From positions 20,464,418 through 20,528,417 of the forward strand of contig OX387605.1 of assembly GCA_947568835.1 (NCBI GenBank): DNA of 64,000 bases, given 5' to 3'. The position numbers and the translations under genes are program-made. Position 1 is the stretch's first letter; the number at the start of each line of letters is the position of its first letter. The stretch is from Protonemura montana. Lineage: Eukaryota; Arthropoda; Insecta; Plecoptera; Nemouridae. Positions 11,173 to 23,297 of this stretch are shown one piece after another. The notes beneath the pieces are model-generated. The model was not told where the DNA came from, did no database searches, and saw nothing but the letters and a program-made list of their open reading frames with translations.

Positions 11173-13387
11173 GCTTCCAGTTCCATCAGACTCTAATTTC
11201 GCAAGATGGTGTTTTCTGGCCTCAGGCTGTAGTCACTGGCTTGTGAACAATTATGTGCATGTATTAGGGCCAATCATAATCAAGCGTATAAAAACATGCA
11301 GCTGGATAATCTTTTTTTTTTTCATGTTTTAAAAATAAAATTCATTTAGATACAAGTGACACAAATGAAAAGAAAGCATGTTTTTGTTTGCTCTGTGACA
11401 TCCTTATTAAATCATACGGAGAAAGTTAGGAGCTACTGGTAGACCATTGACTTACAGAATGCACTGACAATGGTATTCTACATATAGTTTTTTGCTCTTT
11501 TACACTCAAGGGCAACCAGGTTTTTCGAGCCTATGTTGATGCTATCTTGGCAAATACAGCCTGCATGCCATCCCGTAGGTTCAGGGAAAACAGGGTTTTA
11601 ATTACCCATTATTATTCGCGTAGTAGATAAACCTACCTAAGACAACTCTTTGTGGCAGCAAAATGTGCTCTGCCACTGCAATTTATATCCATCATAAGTT
11701 TTTCTTCGTATTGGAGCTTTAATTTTAAGTGTTCTATCTTTAGCGGCTCGTTAACTTCCTTGATGAGAACATGATTGACATTAACCACTTATTATCAGAA
11801 TATTATTTCTTGTGCCATAAGGTTTTGAGGCTCAAGTTTATCTATCTAACTTAAGAACTAGTTAATAGCAAAAAAAAATTCACTGGGTTTTTAATTCTAA
11901 ATTAAATAAGTAGATTGTAATTAGTTGATTTAATCAGCTTAATTTAATCAGCTGAAGTTGATTTTGCTGAGCATTCAAATCCCATTTGAAAAGTGTGTTT
12001 TTTTTAATAATTGATAACAGTTGCAAGGAATTTATTTGATTTTCATGTGATGGGAATTCAGAACAGCACTGATTCAAATTGATTTTAATGTTCCATCTTA
12101 TATGATGTCCCGTTTTGTAAGTGGCACCATAGAAATGTAATATGAATATTAATTAGTAAGACCCAGTTGGGTTTTGGCCAATAAACCTCCAAGTCTACAG
12201 TGAGTTTGAACTTGCCTAGGTAAATTGCAAATTTTCTTTTCATGTTTAGCACGGGGAAATTGTTGATGTAAAAATGAATTATGAATGGTTTAATTCGTTA
12301 TAAGTTAATTTCTTGGTTGCAATATAAAACTAAATTTGCATTTAGAGACATTTTTAAATGCATTTTGCATTTCAAATCTGTCCACCCTTTAGGTCAGCAT
12401 GCAAACCAACACAAAAATAAAAAAACCCACAAAAAAAAATAGTATTATTTTTTTAGTTAGGCAAATTGAGTCTTTACGCTTACAACTCTCGTTACGCTCA
12501 TACAATTATATACATAATAAGAACCTTGGTTGCATGGTCAGATTAAATTACAGAAATAATATAATTGAAAGGATGAATATCAGAAATGATTTTGTGCAAC
12601 TGCATGTGTTATTTTTATAGGCCTGATGATCAGGAAGTTAGCTGTTTGTGGGACTGATATCATGCGTTGGATGTCTAATTCGGCGTCCCAACTCACATAG
12701 CCAGCGAACATGGCTGGAGACTAGGATGTCGTCCTCAATTGCAGCAGAGAATGCCTTCTGTTGTGTGGCAAATTAAATGAGGATAATCTACGGTTACAAT
12801 GCCATGCAGAATGTTGAGCTTGATGCACTGAGGGCAAAGCTTTATAAGATTGCGTATTCTCTGAAGTAGAGATGGCTGGATCTTCAAGAAGATGCCCTGG
12901 TAATGTTGTTTATATTATCACTAAACTGAATATGTCATTTTAAGTACCTAATAAATATTATATTACATTACAAAAAAAAAATACCTAGCCCTCAATATTC
13001 TTGGTCTTTAAACTGTTTGTATGGCTCATCTGTGGCGTAATTTCCGTAGGATTTGGTAATTGACACTTCTTTGGGAATATTGAGAGCAGGTTGCTCATCA
13101 TTTGGGATGACCTCAAATTCTGAAGGTATTCTAGATCAGAAATGTTTGTGTGGAGTGAAGAAAGCCTCTTAACATTTACAATGCTGCATGTCTCAAATTT
13201 TCGAGACAGTGCAGCTGATAGAAAAGCTGTTTCAAAATACCAAACGTGATTTATTTATCAATAAGAACGTCAATTGAATTTATTGATTTAAAACAAAATG
13301 TTTGAAATGGTTACCTGAAATGAGGTGAATTTCGCGGCAATTTATCAAATTTAAGTTGCATAACTTATCGACTCTGCAATTTTTAAC
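11173..13387. other. Intergenic region between divergent takeout and GrpE genes
   Basis: AT-rich with no open frame resembling a known protein. It should contain upstream control sequence for both genes, but I recognise no specific site apart from the takeout TATA box. Confidence 0.6.
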
Positions 13388-13420
13388 ATGGCTTCGTCGT
13401 CAAAGTCGTCAAACATCTGA
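13388..13420 (+). CDS. Upstream ORF in the GrpE leader
   Basis: A ten-codon frame (MASSSKSSNI, then TGA) ends 14 bases before the GrpE start codon. Its ATG has AAC before it and G after it, a reasonable initiation context. If the transcript starts upstream of 13388, it would be scanned first and could lower GrpE translation. Confidence 0.4.
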   Translation: MASSSKSSNI

Positions 13421-13434
13421 TTTAACATTTAAAT

Positions 13435-15089
13435 ATGGCGACGATCAGGTTAGCGGCCCGTGGTGTCATCAAGAATATTATTTCGAACAGTTTTAGCATT
13501 AGTGGCAATTCAAGGTAATTTGTTGAATTTTACTAGAAAGTGATTTCCTTTTAATCTTTTGCAAACAAGGAGGGGTGTTCTCGCAGAGACGTTTCTAGTA
13601 AAAATTTGAGATCATTCTAATGTGACTTCTCGACCAATGTTCACATGTGTGCCAATAATTATTTTGTTTCTTGAATACACTCAAAATTGGTTAACACATA
13701 ACTCTTAAATTGGTCAATTTAGGTTGTAAATGTAACAACGTTCGGTTATTGGATTGTTTATTACTTAGGGTTATTTTGGTTTCTCAAAGCTAGAGTACAG
13801 TGCATGTTGCATCATCTTGTATTGCAATTCATCATTAAAACTCAAAATAAAATGTTTTACCTATTTAAGATGGACAGCACAGACAGCATATTTAGGTCGG
13901 AGATGTATGAGCGCAGCATCGTCGGAAGCGAAACCAGAGTCGGCCGAACCTCCAGGTGATGAAACGGACAATGAAAAGAAACTGAGGCTTACAATTGATA
14001 ATCTTACCAAGGAGTCTGCTACTCTCACAGAAAAGAATGACGAATTAGATGTAAGTTATTATTTGACATTTGAGTTGTTTGGGTGGAGCAGATGTTTAAA
14101 AAATATGCAACGATTAAGTTTGGTATTCAGCGTGAAAGGCGTACTGACATGACATTAACTTTAATACCATGTTTCCTGCTTTATATTTACAGAATAAATA
14201 TAAAAGAGCTTTGGCTGATGGAGAAAATATGCGAAAGCGCCTCACAAAGCAAATAGAAGATGCTAAAATTTTTGGAATTCAAGGTTTTTGTAAAGACTTG
14301 CTGGAGGTAGCTGACATCCTCGGCAAAGCCACGGAAAGTGTTCCTAAGGAAGAAGTGACGGACAGCAATCCCCACCTGAAAAGTCTCTACGAAGGCCTCA
14401 AGATGACAGACTACGAGCTGCAAAAAGTGTTTAAGAGGCACGGACTTGTTGTAGTTTCGCCACTCAATGAGAAATTCAACCCCAACCTCCACGAAGCACT
14501 TTTCCAGCAGGTAAAATTATCAAATTATTAAAACAGTTGTCCTTGTGAAGATAAAAACCAACTAATGCACAATTTGAGATTAAAAACCAGTCTTAAAGCA
14601 AGCGTTAAAGGATTGTAGATTTATTTAATTCAATTGCCCTACGCGAGACAGATAAAAGGAGTGCATTCATGTCTCGACAAGTGACCACATATTTATTTTT
14701 AAAATCCCTAGATGATATCATGTACTTGCCCAAATACATGAAATACCTGTGACCTGAGCAGAGGAAAAGAGTTCCTGGACAATGGTGTCCACCTTGCTAG
14801 TGCCGTGAATAAAAATGATAAATAACAGGTGCTGAGTGCTCTGGCAGATAATCCCATGCATCTTCATAGTTCATCATTTTACCGACCCTTCTTGGTTACA
14901 TCTTTAATGTTAGCAAAGCAAATGAATATCCTAGAATAAATATGCAGTGTAAACTGATTTTAATTCTTGTGATTCCAGGAGGTTCAAGGGAAAGAACCAG
15001 GCACCGTCGTTGTGGTTTCTAAGATCGGATACAAGCTCCACGAGCGAGTTATCCGGCCAGCGTTAGTAGGCGTAGCTAAGGGACCTTGA
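13435..15089 (+). CDS. Grpel1: Mitochondrial GrpE nucleotide exchange factor
   Basis: Matrix co-chaperone that releases ADP from mitochondrial Hsp70 and supports protein import and folding. Four exons: 13435-13514, 13870-14050, 14193-14510, 14979-15089, in consistent phase, giving 229 residues; GRPEL1/Roe1 proteins are of similar size. The N-terminus (MATIRLAARGVIKNIIS...) is a basic amphipathic mitochondrial presequence. An acidic and coiled-coil segment follows (NEKKLRLTIDNLTKES, KNDELDNKYKRALADGEN), matching the long GrpE helix. Then come MRKR, FCKDLLEVADILGKA, YEGLKMT and FKRHGL. The beta-wing end has HEALFQQ, EPGTVVVVSKIGYKLHERV and IRPALVGVA, all diagnostic. The second exon begins at 13870 because that acceptor is the one that keeps frame. 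The gene converges with TAPT1. Confidence 0.96.
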
Positions 15090-15569
15090 ATGATATGCCC
15101 ACCTCTGTTTAGTTGAACCTTCGTGTGAATTGCAACATATGTGAATGAAACTTTCTGCTGTCTCGCTGTGAAAATCATGTTATTTGTTGAACACTTTTTG
15201 TGTTGAGGTGTTCATGTTTATTCAAAATATCATCTATGTGTGACTGTTTTACTCGCAGAGGAAATTGAAATACCACGTGGAATTGTGCACACTACGATTT
15301 GGCTGGCCGATAAGTGAACAGTTAAATGTATTTGCACCCACATATACGAAGGAGTCCTGACTTTAGATTGTTACGCTCGGTTAGGTAGTTATTTTTCATT
15401 GTTTAAAATGTTAATTTGGTTTGTTACCACAGGGAATATTTTAGTAGGGAAACTTGGCTTTAGGAAAATTTATTAGGCAATCATTTCTCTCCACTATTTT
15501 TATTTAAATACACACATACAGTTAGGTACTAGCATTTAAAGTACTATACAAATTGACTGTTGGCATTTG

Positions 15570-15575
15570 AAATAA
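15570..15575 (+). promoter_or_regulatory. Likely GrpE polyadenylation signal
   Basis: AATAAA lies about 480 bases after the GrpE stop codon. From here to the TAPT1 stop at 16030 no gene is seen; both convergent 3' UTRs must end in this spacer. Confidence 0.45.
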
Positions 15576-16029
15576 AATCAACATATTTAAAGCCAATTAG
15601 CATGATATCAGTGAAATTAACTTACCATTCATCAAAAGGTGCAGGTCACAAACATGTCCCACCCCCCTACCTATCTCGCACACTATAACTTAACACTCTA
15701 ACCACAGTCTTAAAAGTCAGCCTGTACGTAAAATTGTATATATTTACCAAAGAAAATCAAATAAGCTATCGGTATAACCATACCTATATCTCTCTTAACA
15801 ATGTTTCCATTTACAAAACTGGCCTGCAGTAATGGGATTGTAAAATTTTAAAATAATGCGTCAGAATTCATCATTATCGATTAATACATTGCTTACCAGG
15901 CAAAAAATCTCTGATAAATATAAATCTCCAAGCATGATGTCTCAAAATTACATTTGGTACCGAATATGGTGAGAATTAAATAGTTGAAATACGCTGCCCA
16001 GTATAACCAACGGAGGAAGTTGGCAAACA

Positions 16030-19000
16030 TCAAGTAGAATTGTTTCTCTCCAACTCGACAAGTCTAGGAATCGACGGCTCTGAACCTGCCCTCTTCTTAA
16101 CCATTGGTTTCTCGCCAAAACTAACCTCCTGCGTAAGCAAATCCTTTTCCTCGCTTTCCAGCGATGCCTGAATGTTAGGTACACTCCTCGACAAGTTCTC
16201 CTCTTCTGGAAACTCTTCCGAGAGTATTTCAAGGCCAGAGTTCTCTTTCAGCAACTCTTCGTTCAAGCACACATTATTGATGCTGACCGTGCTGTTGGAG
16301 AAAATGGCAGCGGGTCCTAGATTGGGCTCCGGGGGTTTGTCCAGGGGCTCTTCCAACTCCACCTTGTCCATCGAGACGGCGTCCACTGTGACGGACCGGT
16401 AAAAGTGCGGCGTGGCACTATGCACGCGGGTAGGAGGGTCCTTGAAGATGTCCCGCGCAACGGGAGTGAAAGGTCGGCCGTTGATGGGACTGGTGGCGCG
16501 GCTCCACGCCGGCGATTGCACAGGGGTCGCCGTCGATGCAGCTACCTTGTCCTGTCAACCACGCAACATGGTAAGCATTTTGAATTTGTCTCAAATTTGT
16601 CTTGCCGCAACCAATCCACAAGAGTGCTGAGCCTCTTTAAAATGCCCTATTTGGTAAAGATCTTTGGTGGTATACCACCACCAAAATAACATTAAACCAA
16701 AATAAATTAGCTTAGTTTGGAAAAATAAACACATTTCACATCAACTTTATTTATTGGGCTAATTGTTAACAGCTAAAGGATTAAATAACTTTATGAAACA
16801 AATGTTTGATGACTATCAGCAATATGAATTTAAAAAAAAACTAAAGAATATTAATTTTAAATTTTAATTGCAGAATTACTCCTCTCCATCGTAACTAACA
16901 CCGCACTCCTCAAAAATATCTTTGAACAATAGCTTCTTTACACAACTACAGACACAGATCCCGTTTCACCAACTCATTCTTTCCGCGCAGTTACCTGTTT
17001 GTGCTGTTGTATGAGATCGCACGCCTTGCCGAGGATGACTAGACTGTTTAGAATGCGGAAGGAGGCCAGGCAGAGGTAGGCTAGCACGACCAAGGTCACG
17101 GAGGCGGGCCCGTGCACGTGGACGGCGTGCACCATGACTCGGACCATGACGACTCCAAGTGGAAGTGGGATGAACCCCATGCGCCGCGCGACCAGATCAG
17201 AGTGGTCAGAAAACGCCTGCAATGCAACAGGGGTCGCTGTAGCGGCTTTAAGTGGTGAGTTAGTGGATAGGGGAACTAAGCAGTTACCCTCAATTATCAT
17301 GCTGTACGACAATATTGGATAATATTGGAATATTTGAGTAATACTAAACTGGCTCTGAAGGTACTTTCACGTTTGGGTTTCAATGGCTCCAAAACAATAA
17401 TTGGCAAGTAGCTTACATACCTACAAGGGTTGTAGTTTTCATGAAAGCATGGCTAGCCTTTCTGTAATTTTTCTACACATTTACTTAGAGCGTATGCCCA
17501 CACTTAAGCTGTATTTAAGCTGGGCGGTGACATACATGTTTTTGGCGAGTCTGCGACATGTCATAGGCAAGACTGATGGTGTAGTCCCGGTACACGTCCA
17601 CTGGCAGCTCGTTGAACCGAGTTATGAAAGCGTGTTTTATCCAATCGACGAGCACTTCTGCCAATATCACCATGAAACAATCTGGCACCAGAACCCAGAA
17701 TCTCTCTAGGTAGCAGAAAAATGGGAGTAAGTTAATTGATTTACAAAATCATATTTTATGCAATATGTTTGCTGTAGGTGGGTTTGTACCTTCTTTCCAA
17801 GAGTATTCCTTCATTGTTTGTATCACGACAATGAAAAGGAGTACGAACAGATGGAACCGTTCCCGTACATCACTGCACGATACTTGGAATAAGTTGTTCT
17901 TGTCAAACTTCTTGAAAACACTTCCTTTAAGTTCAACAAACTAAAAAACAAGAAGATATATTATGTAGTGAATTATGTGAGTCAACACTAAATCAAGAAC
18001 TGGAAAATTATGCGCAGCCATTTCCTTACATTGTTTGACATCATGATCGTCAATAAAGCTTTGTTGTTAGAGTTGATTGCAACATTTAACGTCGTGGCTT
18101 GAAACAAGACAAGCAAGGCATGTAAAACTGACATGGGATTAAGGAACAATTTTGCCACAAACATCTTGATTAATAGTAAATGGTGTAAAGTAGGCAAATT
18201 ACTATCGAAATCATGGTAGACCTCTAGATAGTAGTGGTTGCTTTGCGATAAAGGATACAGACATAAGTCATGGCGAGGAACAGATGAGGAATCAGTCCAA
18301 GATGTTGTCGCTTCCGGTTGCGGGGTTCGGTGGCCGTCCAAAACAGCGCGTCTATAGTGTCTTGGCCAAACGCAGAAAACAGCCTGTCCCCAACTTCCAG
18401 CATGTTGTAGAAAATATACAGTTTGATCACAGACTGACTTTTGATTAGATGGTACAACATAGAGGAATCTATGTATGACATCATTATGCTACATGAAATA
18501 AGTATGCTGCCCTTTAATAAGTCGCAAACTTCTGATGGTTTTAGAATGCTTTTTGATCTTGGCTTCCTCCTAGAAACGAGAGAAAATGTTTGATTTTAGA
18601 GTCCAATTTCCAAGAAAATACCTCCAAAGTGAAACTCTAATAGAATATACGTACCCAAAACATTCGAAGAAAGGCCGGCTTATTAAGGTCCAAATAGCCA
18701 AAATGAATCGAAGCGGTAGAAATGTGTAAACAAAAAGAAAGGAGTCGGCACACTGAAATAACATAAATGTTCTATAAATATTAATATCGCCAGGCTTGTT
18801 CCAGGTTACGAGTACATTATTCCCAGAGATCTTAATTGTCTCTCTTCCAAGACAGGTGGTAGAATATCAACCAATGGCAACCAACTTAGTTGAGGCCATA
18901 TGATTCGTGGGTAAGATCACAACGTTTAAATGCGTCCGTTGGTCTGTTACCAGCTTCAGTTACGACTCAATAAATGAGTGTCCACTAAACTGCAGCGAAA

Positions 19001-19436
19001 TTATTGAGATAATGATTAAAAAATGTACCTGAAAGAACCCATAGGCCATGAATTTCTCAACTTCCCGCGGAATCTTCATGAACGAATATATTTGTTCCCG
19101 GCGTGCCGAATACCTTTCTTCATCGTGTTCAAGAAGATATCCCCTTGTTAACTCCACTCCAAGAAACTGGACTAGTGATGGGTGATCCCAATCTATGGAA
19201 ACAAAAACACTTTTATTAGCATAATAAAATTCGGGGTAGAAGTAAAAAATACAGAACAGCATGCTTGAGTGTTTCTAACCTATCTTTTCTGTTGATGGAT
19301 CATTGGCCCTTAAAGGATTCTCAGATTTTCTTTGAAACTCCGTACTATGAAGAAGTTCTTCCACCCTACTTTCAGCATTGTCGTTAATTTTATTCTTGAA
19401 GTGAATTTTTCTCTCTAAACTAGCATTTTCAGGCAT
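16030..19436 (-). CDS. Tapt1: Transmembrane anterior posterior transformation protein 1 (TAPT1)
   Basis: Multi-pass ER/ciliary membrane protein of the Tapt1/DUF747 family; vertebrate TAPT1 is needed for ciliogenesis and skeletal patterning, and yeast Emp65 is the fungal relative. Nine exons, minus strand: 19436-19280, 19192-19029, 18752-18655, 18569-18259, 18127-18030, 17940-17790, 17703-17536, 17216-16995, 16551-16030, about 630 residues. Diagnostic stretches in order are EKFMAYGFFQ, PLRFILAIW, MLYHLIKSQSVIKLYIFYN, MLEVGDRLFSAFGQD, LFQATTLNVAINSNNKAL, LTIMMSNNFVELKGSVFKKF, KHAFITRFNELPVDVYRDY and VARRMGFIPLPL. The last exon is a hydrophilic, poorly conserved tail. One junction is odd: joining the exons at 17790 and 17703 at the only visible GT and AG leaves the frame 2 nt short (see findings). 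The gene is otherwise intact. Confidence 0.93.
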
Positions 19437-19514
19437 TATGATAACTCGTCAGCAACACTGACGGATATCTGACATTTACTATAACCTATCTTTCTAAATC
19501 TTATTGTTGTCTAT

Positions 19515-19551
19515 TGCGCAGGCGCGGTTTCAGAAGCTTAAATTCTCGCGA
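19515..19551. promoter_or_regulatory. Promoter motifs upstream of TAPT1
   Basis: TGCGCAGGCGC at 19515-19525 resembles the NRF-1/erect-wing site, and TCTCGCGA at 19544-19551 is the BANP-type palindrome. Both sit 79-115 bases upstream of the TAPT1 ATG in a locally CpG-containing stretch, as in many TATA-less housekeeping promoters. Assignment is by motif and position only. Confidence 0.5.
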
Positions 19552-19559
19552 TTTAAATG

Positions 19560-21149
19560 GGAACGCTTCGTTTGTTCTTCCTTTCATTTGATCTACCCAG
19601 TATTAAAATAAAAAGCCAAAACATAGCATTGTCGTTTGTCCTTCCATCGTTTCTTCTACTCGCCAAAAGATTAAAAACTAAAATAATGCTTTTTCGTTTC
19701 TTCCTCTTTCAAATCTTTCACCTAGAGCGTGATTTCCAGTTGTTCCTAATCTGTATTTTGTAATTGCACTTTCGGATTTTTACCACTGATCTCCAGATCA
19801 GTGATCTGGACAATGTCCACAGATCAGTGATTTTTACCCACAAAGTATCCAAAGAAACGAATTTGAAGGAAATATGTCAATCGAATCGTCATGCCAATGA
19901 ACTTTGAAAGCAGTGGTTTCAACTTATCTTAGAAATGGATCGAAAACTTCACAACTGGGAACAGTTGATAATCTGCTTGCAACAAAATCTTTAGAAAACA
20001 TCGTTTAGCAATTGCAATGGCAGCCAACATTTTTAACATGATTGTATCTAACAGAAGAGTGTTTTTTTACACGGGCCATTGTATGTGGGTATGTCAAGAG
20101 CAACGAACCCATCCAATTTGTACATCGTGGCAGATAGCAAAGGCGAAACAAAAATTATTGTGTACCACCAGGTCCTCAAATAAAACTATATTGTCAAGAA
20201 CTACATTCTGTGTTTCAGATAATTCAATATAGTAATGCTAAATAGTTTAACCTAACGTTAGTTTTAATAACAAAAATGAAGTCTGAGCGGAGGCGAGTAG
20301 GGTAAATATATTTACTAAACCACTTGAACTTTACAGGGAATTTTAGTCGAAAGGGAACGTCCCGCGTCGTGGCTCGAGCTGGGTGTATATGACCGAGTTC
20401 AAATCCGAGTTGGGGCAGCGCCTTTTGATTGACTTTTGGACTTTATTTTTGGGTACACGAATGTAGCTGGCAGGGGCCATTGTAATAGTTGTGGTGCTTG
20501 AGTTTAAACCGTCAACATTTTTGAATCCGTGTGATAAAGTGCAAAAATGTGCTTTGCAGCTGGCGGCTGTGGCAGTGGTTTTGAACAAAACGTGGCCGTA
20601 AGTGTAAAGGCCTAGACTCGGATGAGTCGACCAACCCTGCGATTTCGGTGAAGTACAAGTTTATAGAATTTTTGGCGAATGATTATCTAGGACAGCAGTT
20701 TTTCTCCAAGAGAAAAGGTCTAGGAGCCATGACTTAACCTGAATATACAAATCGAAAAATATCTTCTAAGTATCGAATTTGCTGTGTTGAGATTGACTTG
20801 TGGTCCTGAAAAGGACCTAAAGAGTCACCGACGAAACGCCCGAGCAAATGCTCCCTGACCTCCCATTGTCTCCCAGATCTCCCAATGTCTTCCAGATCTC
20901 CCAGTGTCAGGAAGAGTGGGTCTCAGGTTCGAAGCCAGGTTCAAGCTTCTCGGGAAAAGGTAAGTAAAGCGTAAACGATTCTCGTGTGCTCAAAATTGCT
21001 GGCAGAAGTTTTCGTTGTCGAGATAATACTTAAAGCTAATTCCAGCGTTTTTGTGTAATACAAGAATTCCAGTTGTACATGTAATTTACGATGGGGCCCT
21101 CCTTTGCTATTCAAGTAGGTTTCTGTTATTTCCCTTCACCTGAAGACTT
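19560..21149. other. Intergenic, no gene seen
   Basis: A short hairpin ACTGATCTCCAGATCAGT lies at 19785-19802, with its AGATCAGT arm repeated at 19831-19838. A box B-like GAGTTCAAATCC near 20396-20407 and an AGGTTCGAAGCC near 20926-20937 hint at decayed tRNA-derived repeats. Nothing else was recognised. Confidence 0.45.
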
Positions 21150-21502
21150 ATGTCGATAGCTGGTTGAATAGGTCGCTTCTCCGTCAGAATTATTTGACCG
21201 TTCCAAGTTCGAATTCCAGCCGGTCTATATTTTGTTCTTCAGAAAGTGACGACTTGACTCAATCATTAACTGCAATTTTCAGCACGTGCTCAGTAATAAA
21301 TCCTCCAATACGCACCGGTTCACGTAGATCTGTTGTATGGTCATAGTCTACGGTGCCATCCTGCTTTTGGCACTGGCACCTCCAGCTTTTGTGACCCAAA
21401 GAACTTCATCTGGAACATTTAATTCTGAAGGGATGGCGGTAAAATAGTCCTAGGTATACTTTAAATTTTTTTACTATGTTATTTAGAGAATATATATATA
21501 CG
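21150..21502 (+). repeat. tRNA-derived SINE-like repeat, 5' part, interrupted by a hAT element
   Basis: A box A-like GATAGCTGGTTGAATAGG (21155-21172) and box B-like AAGTTCGAATTCC (21206-21218) mark a Pol III head. The body (about 21395-21502) contains CTTCATCTGGAACAT and GAAGGGATGG. It matches 32003-32075 and, in reverse complement, about 27610-27715. The repeat stops at 21502, exactly where the hAT terminus begins, and resumes at 26962. Confidence 0.6.
21495..21502. repeat. Left 8-bp target site duplication (TATATACG)
   Basis: TATATACG immediately precedes the hAT left terminus and is repeated exactly at 26962-26969 after the right terminus. The TA-rich part is low complexity, but the CG end and the inverted empty-site copy support a true duplication. 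Confidence 0.75.
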
Positions 21503-22184
21503 CATAGGCGTCCGGAGGGGGGTGCAAGAGGGTGCGCTTGCACCCCCCTGGAAATAACATTCGCCGTCGCCTCTGTGCAGGACATTCCGTAACAGGGTGC
21601 TTGTTTCGCTCCACGCAACGAAATCAATTTATAATTTTTCCTGGCAGCGAACAAAGTATTGGCCCAGGTTCCTTATTTCAAAAGAATCAGTAAGCTCACA
21701 CCTTGTTTTTGACGGCTATCTTGCAGACACGAAACTCCGCGCCCATCCAGAGCCGAATTACTCATTTCGCTGTGGTGCTGGTCGCCGGGAAACAAGTCCA
21801 CTGGTTAAAATTTAACTCGGAAATAAAAAAAGCAGCAATATCTCTCTCCGTGTGAGATGTTCCAGGACTGCAAGAGAGGCTCTAGCAGACTGGAGTTCAC
21901 TGATCTGGCTGATCTCTGAAATATGATCGCTGCTCCGGCGCCTCTGATCGCTGATATCATAAGGGAGCATGCATGTAATGCAAAATGTCTCCTGCAACTT
22001 AATTTGACCTTTAAATTGTGGTTATTGAAGTTATTTTTCCCTTCTCGACTTCGACATTAAAACATTGAAATTGTATGTGTCTGATGAGCATAGCGAGCGA
22101 AACAATCCAACCCCGTTTGCAATTTAAATCTATACTTTAAATCATTTCACATGGTTGGCAGCTTTTGGATTTGACTTCTGAAAA

Positions 22185-22584
22185 ATGGGTGACCATCATA
22201 CACATGACCAGTTCTGTTCGGGGGAGAGGTTAGAGGGTTGAAAGATAGTTCAGCAACTTAACTCGCCTTGCTTATCAACCTCTCGACAGCATGGATTTGT
22301 GGAGGAATCCTGTGGTTCGAGTTGTACCGTCCTTCAATTTTTTCAATTGCTGTCAATTGTTCAATTGTTCAATTGCGGAGGGGACGTTAAGCCAGTGGTC
22401 CCATTGGTGCTCGTCGACAGGAGTAGGCCACGTGCACCGGGTTTCCCCTCTTCCCTTCTTAATTAGGAAGGTAAATTATCATTCTCATCATCACTCACTC
22501 ATTTACTGGCACTATTAGACCAGTGCCACATTGTCCGTTGTCAAAACAGTGCGTCGTAAAACGTCACTAATCAATCAATCAATC
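22185..22584 (+). repeat. 5S rRNA-derived SINE, 5'-truncated copy
   Basis: It begins in the 5S head at ATGGGTGACC, followed by the family body (CTCGCCTTGCTTATCAACC, GGATTTGTGGAGGAATCCTG) and the tail GACCAGTGCCA...GTCACTAATCAATCAATC. Relative to the other copies it carries an extra TCAATTG-rich stretch at about 22335-22376. Confidence 0.8.
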
Positions 22585-22596
22585 TGTAAGATCTGT

Positions 22597-23117
22597 AAGA
22601 TCAAACCATAACGCACAAAATATCGTATCTTGTAAAGGTTTGCAACAAGTTTTGCAAACAAAGTCAGAATATCACATATTTTTATCTCCCGATCGGTCCT
22701 ATTTTGAGGCATTGCCTATGCCTAAAATTCAAAAGCTATATTTCACAAAATTGTGTCAAGTAGCTGGGAACGAATGACGTTGTCAGGAAATTTAGTTTGC
22801 CTGTGAAAACTTTGAAGCAACTCGTGGTACGCGTGAGTGCCACGGGACTGCCTATACGTACGGTTAATCCAACCATAACAAGTTTCAACTGAAATAATCG
22901 TCTAAAACGAGGCGAAAATTTGTCTCTTCGTACCAGGCGAGTAGCCGACAGAAGAGTATCGCCTGAAACCTACTGCATCGCTGTGCAAGTGACGTCACAA
23001 CACGTGCTCGATCGACCCCGCCTCGTACTTTCGATCGACTGAAGCTCGGCTCCATTGGCTGACCGGTTTTCGAAGTGGATTGAGGTGATAACAGCAATGG
23101 CGTCCACGGCTGCTATC
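22597..23117 (+). promoter_or_regulatory. Promoter-like block carried in the transposon (copy 1)
   Basis: This block recurs nearly unchanged at 34905-35428. It contains a perfect CRE TGACGTCA (22990-22997), an E-box CACGTG (23001-23006), a CpG-rich stretch with paired CGATCGA words, an inverted CCAAT (ATTGGCT) and then ATGGCGTCCACGGCTGCTATCA near its end. That order resembles a Pol II promoter plus the start of a first exon, possibly the transposon's own. Function is inference. Confidence 0.5.
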
Positions 23118-23297
23118 ACAGACCAAATGTTTTCCAGGCATGTAGATGCTACAGAACGGCAAGTTATCGTACTTTAATTGCGGATTTTTAATTAGATTAA
23201 TTTTAACTGTGTTAGTATTTGTTAGATGTGAGTGTTCTTGACCAAAACAAGTCACACAGCGGGTCCAATTGCTTACGAGCCCTCCTCGAATCGTCAC

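Noticed and set aside
20343-20588. 81-codon minus-strand open frame
   Set aside because: No recognisable motif, and it overlaps a decayed repeat with a box B-like sequence.
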